A stretch of DNA of 64,000 nucleotides from Armatimonas rosea (GTDB lineage: Bacteria > Armatimonadota > Armatimonadia > Armatimonadales > Armatimonadaceae): assembly GCF_014202505.1 (NCBI RefSeq), contig NZ_JACHGW010000002.1, forward strand, positions 1 to 64,000, written 5' to 3'. This document shows, in pieces, positions 59,612 to 64,000 of the stretch. Positions within the stretch are counted from its first letter, which is position 1, and the number at the start of each line of letters is the position of its first letter. A program made the translations under genes and the position numbers. Under the pieces are notes generated by a model. It saw only the letters and a program-made list of their open reading frames with translations, did no database searches and was not told where the DNA came from.

Positions 59612-60018
59612 TGGAGCTGGGCTTGCATCGTGGCAAAGTCGAAGTTGTTCCAGCCCTCGACAATCTTGCCCTCGGAGATTCGGGCGAAGTTCATGCCCGT
59701 GAACTCCACTTTCTTGCCCGTGGCGGGAATGCCTAGCGAGTCGCCCAGGTGGGTGCCGCGCACCGTGCAGCGCACCGCGCAGATATCGCGCTGGGCGACC
59801 ACTTCGTCGAGGGTGATGCACAGATCGGGGAAGGCGGTGCGGAACGTGTGGAAGACCTGCTTGAAGCTCGCCGGGCCACGCGCGGTGTTTCCCTCCGCAT
59901 CGACAAGCCCATGGGCCTTGGCATCGTCGGCGAGGAGCTCGTCGATAGCCGCCTCCCGCCCTTGGTTCCAGACCTGTTCGTACCACGCACGTAAAACGCT
60001 CTCGGGGTCTTGCAACAT
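59608..60018 (-). CDS. SnoaL-like / NTF2-fold ester cyclase family protein
   Basis: A 136-aa small barrel protein. PESVLRAWYEQVWNQGREAAIDELLADDAKAHGL opens it, and GPASFKQVFHTFRTAFPDL and the DICAVRCTVRGTHLGDSLGIPATGKKVEFTGMNFARI segment are typical for SnoaL-like cyclases. The second ATG was chosen because AGGAG lies 8 bases before it; an ATG two codons earlier is too near. The substrate is unknown. Confidence 0.85.
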   Translation of the reverse strand: MLQDPESVLRAWYEQVWNQGREAAIDELLADDAKAHGLVDAEGNTARGPASFKQVFHTFRTAFPDLCITLDEVVAQRDICAVRCTVRGTHLGDSLGIPATGKKVEFTGMNFARISEGKIVEGWNNFDFATMQAQLQ

Positions 60019-60082
60019 TATCATCTCTCCTGAAACTTTTGCGACACTATACCACCCCACTTGCGATCGGTCTCTAGAGGAG

Positions 60083-61150
60083 CTAGGAAGTCTTGAGGGT
60101 GAGGCGCAGGATTATAAACTCGGCGGGACGAGCCGGGGCCAGCCCGACCTCAAGAACCAGCCGACCGGCGGCGACATCCTGCGCGGTCATGGTCGTCCCC
60201 AGCCCTACTTTCACAAAGAATGCCTGCTCCGGCTTGGTGCCCAGCAGTGCCCCCTGCCGCCAGAGACCCATTAAGAAACTCTCGACCAGGCTACGGGTCT
60301 GTGCCCAAGTCTTGGCATCGTTGGGCTCAAACGCTAGCCCCGCTAGCCCGCGGCGCAGGGACTCCTCCACCATCAAAGAGAGCCGTCGAACCGGGACATA
60401 GCGCCACTCGTTGTCGCTGGTGGCCAGGGTGCGCGAGCCCCAGACCAAGACGCCCTTGCCCGCAAACACGCGCAGGGCGTTGACCCGCTCTACCTCCCGC
60501 TCGGTGTAGGTCTCGGTGACGCCGGCGATCCCGCGCACCTCGGTGTTCGCCGGTGCTTTCCAGACCCCCCGCTCCCGATCGACCCGTGCACAGACACCCG
60601 CCACCGCGCCGCTGGCAGGGAGCGTCTCCCCACTGGCGAGCTTGAGCCAGGGCCCGTAGAGCGCCCCGTACGAGAGATTGTCGCCGGTGAGGGGGGCGCG
60701 GAGCGGCAGGCTTGTGGCGGCGGGGACATCGAGGAGGCAGAAGCGATTGCGCTGCTTGGCGCAGTGTGCCAGCGCGGCGAGCTGCACGCTCTCTAGCGGC
60801 GCGGTGTCCAGGAGCACGGCATCGGGGAAGGTGAGGAGGGTGGGCTCAGGGAGCCTCTCCAGCGCGGTGAGAGCCTCCAGAAACGGCGTTGCGCTCCCTA
60901 CCTTGCGGGAGCCAAGCGAGTAGATATAGGCCGTCTCCCCGCCATTCAAAAAGAAGAGCGCCACGGACTCCGTGAGGTAACCCGGGAGCGTACTTGCCGC
61001 CAGCCGCGAGCCCAGGAGCCCCTTGCCAAACAGACTCTGGAACTCAGCGAGCGAGGTCACGCACTGAAAGCCCGTCGGGCCTTTGGCGGTGTGGCCAATA
61101 AACGCGGCAATTGCGGTGGGAACAGGGGAGATCGTCGGAGGAAAGGGCAT
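60083..61150 (-). CDS. Phage tail sheath-like protein (orphan)
   Basis: A 355-aa sheath-type protein of contractile tails or extracellular injection systems. The N-terminus (PTAIAAFIGHTAKGPTGFQCVTSLAEFQSLFG) and the C-terminal domain (WRYVPVRRLSLMVEESLRRG; FEPNDAKTWAQTRSLVESFLMGLWRQGAL; GLAPARPAEFIILRL) fit well. It is short, as in phage-like injection systems. No tube, baseplate, spike or ATPase gene lies nearby. TATAGT lies 5 bases before the ATG, so it has its own promoter. A remnant or a repurposed protein. Confidence 0.9.
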   Translation of the reverse strand: MPFPPTISPVPTAIAAFIGHTAKGPTGFQCVTSLAEFQSLFGKGLLGSRLAASTLPGYLTESVALFFLNGGETAYIYSLGSRKVGSATPFLEALTALERLPEPTLLTFPDAVLLDTAPLESVQLAALAHCAKQRNRFCLLDVPAATSLPLRAPLTGDNLSYGALYGPWLKLASGETLPASGAVAGVCARVDRERGVWKAPANTEVRGIAGVTETYTEREVERVNALRVFAGKGVLVWGSRTLATSDNEWRYVPVRRLSLMVEESLRRGLAGLAFEPNDAKTWAQTRSLVESFLMGLWRQGALLGTKPEQAFFVKVGLGTTMTAQDVAAGRLVLEVGLAPARPAEFIILRLTLKTS

Positions 61151-61155
61151 GGGCT

Positions 61156-61161
61156 ACTATA
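61156..61161 (-). promoter_or_regulatory. -10 hexamer, leaderless sheath gene
   Basis: TATAGT on the minus strand followed by AGCCC and the ATG at 61150. Confidence 0.45.
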
Positions 61162-61165
61162 CCCG

Positions 61166-61320
61166 TTAAGCCCGAACCCCGAGTTACCCGAGGAACGAGT
61201 TGACCCGAGGAACGAGTCCTCGGGCTTAAGAGGGCGACGCTCGCCTTCGCGAGCAGTAGATTCGGTTGGCTGCGAAGGCAGCCGTAGCCCTTTTAAGCCC
61301 GGCCCCTCGTGGTCCGGGCC
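61166..61320. repeat. Palindromic repeat family C, copy 2
   Basis: Inverted copy of 30702-30855: GGGCTTAAGAGGGCGACG and GGCAGCCGTAGCCC with TTAAGCCCGG at the end. It also has a direct duplication of ACCCGAGGAACGAGT at 61186-61200 and 61203-61217. Confidence 0.85.
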
Positions 61321-61359
61321 GAAGAGAAATACTTTATGGTCGAGGCTCATGAGCGTAGT

Positions 61360-62028
61360 TTACGTGCTGCGACGCTGAAAGACGAAGTAGCCGCCGTAGA
61401 CGAGGGCGGTGGTGGCGGTGAGGGTGGCGGGGATGAAGAGCGCGGCGTAGTGGAGCTGGTGAAAGGCGAGGGTGCCCGCGATTCCGCCGCAGAGGAAGCC
61501 GGAGATGACGATCAGGCAGAGCCGGAGGCGCTGGAGGTCCACAGGCAGGCCACGGAGGAAGTGCCCCAGAAAGATGCCTAGGTCGGTGAACATCCCGGAG
61601 ACATGGGTGGTGCGGATGACCGCGCCGCTGTAGGTGCTCATCATCGCGTTCTGGAGGCCACACGCACACGATGCGGAGTAGATGCCCAGGAGGTTGCCCC
61701 GGTTGAGCAAGGGAACTGCTCCGGCGAGGAGCACCGACTCGAAGAAGAGGGCCACCCCATAGCGCCGCCCGAGCTTGAGCGTGCTATCTTGGATCAGAAA
61801 ACCACTGAGCACGGTCCCGATAAAAAACGAGCCGATGATCGCGATAAAGTGCAGGGCGGCTGGTCCGTCCAGGGACGCCAAGGCCGTGGCCAGCAGCGAG
61901 GTCGTGCCCGTGAGGTGGGTCACCGCCTTGTGCTCAAAGCCCAGCAGCCCGACCACATTGACCATGCCCCCGACAAACGCCAGTGCCCAGGTCCCCGACC
62001 ACACCCACTTTGGTAGCTTTGAAATCAT
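61360..62028 (-). CDS. YoaK/DUF1275 family membrane protein
   Basis: A 222-aa protein of six spans with the DUF1275 signatures: GGMVNVVGLLGFEHKAVTHLTGTTSLL near the start and ASCACGLQNAMMSTYSGAVIRTTHVSGMFTDLGIFLG in the middle. The function is unknown (small-molecule transport is presumed). TATACT lies 8 bases before the ATG. Single gene. Confidence 0.92.
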   Translation of the reverse strand: MISKLPKWVWSGTWALAFVGGMVNVVGLLGFEHKAVTHLTGTTSLLATALASLDGPAALHFIAIIGSFFIGTVLSGFLIQDSTLKLGRRYGVALFFESVLLAGAVPLLNRGNLLGIYSASCACGLQNAMMSTYSGAVIRTTHVSGMFTDLGIFLGHFLRGLPVDLQRLRLCLIVISGFLCGGIAGTLAFHQLHYAALFIPATLTATTALVYGGYFVFQRRST

Positions 62029-62036
62029 GCTCCCTC

Positions 62037-62042
62037 AGTATA
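62037..62042 (-). promoter_or_regulatory. -10 hexamer before YoaK-like gene
   Basis: TATACT on the minus strand with the 8-base gap GAGGGAGC to the ATG at 62028; the gap contains GAGGGAG, so a weak ribosome site is also possible. Confidence 0.4.
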
Positions 62043-62076
62043 GGCAATTTTTGAGTACAGGGTTGGAGGAGCTTGC

Positions 62077-62658
62077 TCAGATGCCGGCACACTCGGGAGC
62101 GAAGCCGACTAGGACGGGGAGTGCCTCGGGGAGGTACTCGGGAGCAAGCAGGTAGGCCGTGAGGCGGACGTGGCCTTCCAAGACCGTCAGAGGCGAGCGG
62201 GGGGAGGCGGCGACAAGGATTAGCTCGGGAAAGTGCGCTCCGGCACGTAGGGCCTGTGCCGCCTTGAGGAAGCCCGCGTTACTGACACCAAATACCTCTT
62301 CACCCGATCGAATCGCCTCCGCCGCGACACGGGGAAGGCGTGTGTGGCGGGAGAGCTCGTTCCAGTAGGAGTAGTCCATGTAGCGCACCATGGCCACCTC
62401 AGTGGGGGGTAGCGTTGCTCGGTACCACTGCACGTGCTCCGGGAGATCGTCGAAGAGATAGGCGCGATAGCCTGCCAGGACCCGACGGCGGAGGGCACAT
62501 TCGGTTGGGCTTGTGGTATCTGGGCTCTCGACCACCGACCGGCTCGCACCCTCGCGCTCGAGCTGGGCCTCGACCTGCGTGCCGAACCGCCCCGTCAGCT
62601 CCGCGCGGAGATAGAGCGCGATCATCTCGTCGAAGGAAGCGGTACTGACTAGCTGCAT
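62077..62658 (-). CDS. Hypothetical protein
   Basis: A 193-aa soluble protein. The last part (FPELILVAASPRSPLTVLEGHVRLTAYLLAPEYLPEALPVLVGF) has the rhythm of ParB/sulfiredoxin-like domains, in which a GHxR-type motif is usual: here GHVRLTAY. The first 130 residues are helical with several conserved-looking aromatics (MVRYMDYSYWNELSRHTRLP). The family cannot be stated. It lies 15 bp after the large membrane protein gene. Confidence 0.55.
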   Translation of the reverse strand: MQLVSTASFDEMIALYLRAELTGRFGTQVEAQLEREGASRSVVESPDTTSPTECALRRRVLAGYRAYLFDDLPEHVQWYRATLPPTEVAMVRYMDYSYWNELSRHTRLPRVAAEAIRSGEEVFGVSNAGFLKAAQALRAGAHFPELILVAASPRSPLTVLEGHVRLTAYLLAPEYLPEALPVLVGFAPECAGI

Positions 62659-62673
62659 ATTGTTGTGTACCGT

Positions 62674-64000
62674 TTAGTTCGGGAAAGTACGGTAGATCTC
62701 CGCGCCCAGCCCCAGCCCGACCAGGGACCAGAACGCGCCCGTGACAAAGTCGCCGAGGATGAGGCCGAGGAAGAAGGGGAGCGCGGTGCGGTAGAGCTTG
62801 ATGCCGCCGTAGCGCAGGACGCTGGCTTTTAAGATCCAGGCGATGAACAAGTCCAGCCAGAAGAGCTCGTTGGCCCAGGTGAGGTTGAGGACATAGGCCG
62901 CGGGCGAGAGCGGGAAGCCGACAAAGCGCGTGCGCAAATAGCCTAAGAGCAGGGTCATGCCCGCGCCGAAGAGTGCGCCCAGCCAGGCGTGGGAGTCTGG
63001 GGGGCGCGGCTGCGAGACCCAGCCCGCGAGGCGCGCCCACGGGGAGCTGCTGGCGAGCAAGCGGTAGGGGTTGACATTGGCGGTGCCCGCGCCGTTGACA
63101 TGGTAGAACTGCATGTCCCAGAGCAGGGCGCTGGTGATCGCAACCGCGAGCGCGAGCAGGCAGGCGAGGGCAAAGGGGCGCAGGCGGGCGGCGGAGCGCT
63201 GCATCCCCACAAAGCCTTGGAGCGCCTGCGGCAGGAGCCCCGCGCGGTAGTCCAGGTTGAACCAGGAGAGGGTCGCCAGGTGGGAGAGATCGGTGGGGGA
63301 GAGGGCTGCGGTCCCGGCGAGGGTGGTGATCATGCTCTGTGGGTCCACCCAGTTCAGCAGCGGCGAGAGCACCGCAGTCTCGGCGCTGAGGCGGGCGAGG
63401 GTGAGCTGGAGGAGAATGTAGATCGTCAGCAAGACCAGCGGGAGCCACCAGGGCGCACCGGCAAGCACGAGCATCACCCAGATCGCCAGGAAACCGACCA
63501 CGGCTCCCGTCAGTGCGACCCGGGCGCCGGGCTGCTGGGGGAGAGTGGCGAAGTAGCGCCGGGCGGCGAAGAGCGCCGCGAGACACACCACGAGCCAGGC
63601 ACCCCAGGCCTGAAACTGGATAAAGGGGAACTGGTCGGGGTGCTCGTTTTGGGTGTCCGTGCCCAAATCCCGCCAGTTTTGGGTGACACCCCAGAAGTTG
63701 AGGAGCTTCTTGCCCAGATGAAACACCCAGAGCGAGAAGAGCATGTCGGCGTTGATGAGGAACCCAAAGCCGATCCCCGACGGATGGATCAGGGCGACCA
63801 CCATCCCAAACCCACTGTAGGGCGGGGCGTTGAGCGCCATGAGATCGACGGGCTTGTTGAACGGCAGCGACGGCAAGCTGGGGTACATGCCGGCCAAGGT
63901 GTTGAGGGTGTAGAAGAACGCTGGGATGCCAAACCCCGCCCAGAACAGCTTGTTCCGAAAGAGGGGAATACCCTCGCGGCAGAGCTCCAGCGGGAGCGCG
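62674..64000 (-). CDS. DUF6785-like multi-pass membrane protein (5' end cut)
   Basis: A reading frame open to the right edge of the window, with at least 442 residues and ten or more membrane spans. The edge-near part (PLELCREGIPLFRNKLFWAG) and YPSLPSLPFNKPVDLMALNAPPYSGFGMVVALIHPSGIGFGFL fit the DUF6785/DUF6784 membrane proteins common in planctomycetes and Armatimonadota, which look like transporters of the OPT kind. An ATG at 63897 lies inside the conserved part and is not the true start. Confidence 0.75.
   Translation of the reverse strand, partial: ALPLELCREGIPLFRNKLFWAGFGIPAFFYTLNTLAGMYPSLPSLPFNKPVDLMALNAPPYSGFGMVVALIHPSGIGFGFLINADMLFSLWVFHLGKKLLNFWGVTQNWRDLGTDTQNEHPDQFPFIQFQAWGAWLVVCLAALFAARRYFATLPQQPGARVALTGAVVGFLAIWVMLVLAGAPWWLPLVLLTIYILLQLTLARLSAETAVLSPLLNWVDPQSMITTLAGTAALSPTDLSHLATLSWFNLDYRAGLLPQALQGFVGMQRSAARLRPFALACLLALAVAITSALLWDMQFYHVNGAGTANVNPYRLLASSSPWARLAGWVSQPRPPDSHAWLGALFGAGMTLLLGYLRTRFVGFPLSPAAYVLNLTWANELFWLDLFIAWILKASVLRYGGIKLYRTALPFFLGLILGDFVTGAFWSLVGLGLGAEIYRTFPN

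Noticed and set aside
60083-61150. Complete prophage or injection-system cluster
   Set aside because: Only the sheath-like gene is present; neighbours are metabolic or hypothetical single genes.

Overview
The window looks like chromosomal DNA from a free-living, GC-rich bacterium, most probably a member of Armatimonadota or a close relative. This is inferred from gene content, not from a database search. The pointers are a pseudopilin with the DUF1559-type H-x9-DG ending, DUF1549/DUF1553 and DUF1501 proteins of the planctomycete type, a DUF6785-like membrane protein, YVTN-propeller/cytochrome fusions and a Rieske-cytochrome b-CydA-like respiratory cluster. No transposase, integrase, CRISPR array or tRNA was recognised.

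Layout. 1-370: end of an rRNA operon (5S rRNA and terminator). 376-2951: a leftward ADP-ribose/NAD operon (NrtR-like Nudix regulator, two tandem NADAR proteins, ADP-ribosylglycohydrolase). 3087-6291: a hypothetical gene, tatA, an HtrA protease and an MFS exporter. 6501-10438: a ribose-type ABC importer. 10481-15111: a DUF2723 membrane protein, a GH43 enzyme and a low-GC acyltransferase island. 15458-18433: a sulfide/persulfide detoxification group. 18465-25503: ECF sigma factor, SDR, Nudix, TRIC channel, YiaA-like, VOC and ATP-grasp genes. 25656-38822: secreted cytochromes, DUF1553 and DUF1501 proteins, the Rieske/cytochrome b/CydA-like operon and an FAD oxidoreductase. 38893-48689: pseudopilin, glyS, two DinB paralogues, galE, a diguanylate cyclase and PepC. 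48703-51287: the conserved jag-yidC-yidD-rnpA-rpmH cluster. 51395-56216: dgoD, then rightward TPR, CPBP, YggU, trxB and acpS genes; three perfect DnaA boxes lie between the two directions at 52541-52581. 56190-64000: small VOC, HEAT, SUKH and SnoaL proteins, a lone phage-tail-sheath protein, a YoaK-like protein and the start-truncated DUF6785-like gene.

Three genome-scale patterns stand out. First, many transcription units have a TAnnnT -10 hexamer ending 5-8 bases before the start codon, often in the form TAnAATAGAGnC-ATG and without a Shine-Dalgarno sequence, which implies widespread leaderless mRNAs. Second, at least seven families of short palindromic repeats (80-185 bp) pepper the window. 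Some are inserted in frame inside genes (DUF1553 protein, FAD oxidoreductase, AcpS N-terminus), some supply stop codons (galE, FAD oxidoreductase), and one sits between two ABC-transporter genes flanked by an 18-bp duplication. Third, the DnaA-box cluster beside the rpmH cluster, at a divergence of gene direction, is a candidate replication origin although dnaA is not adjacent.
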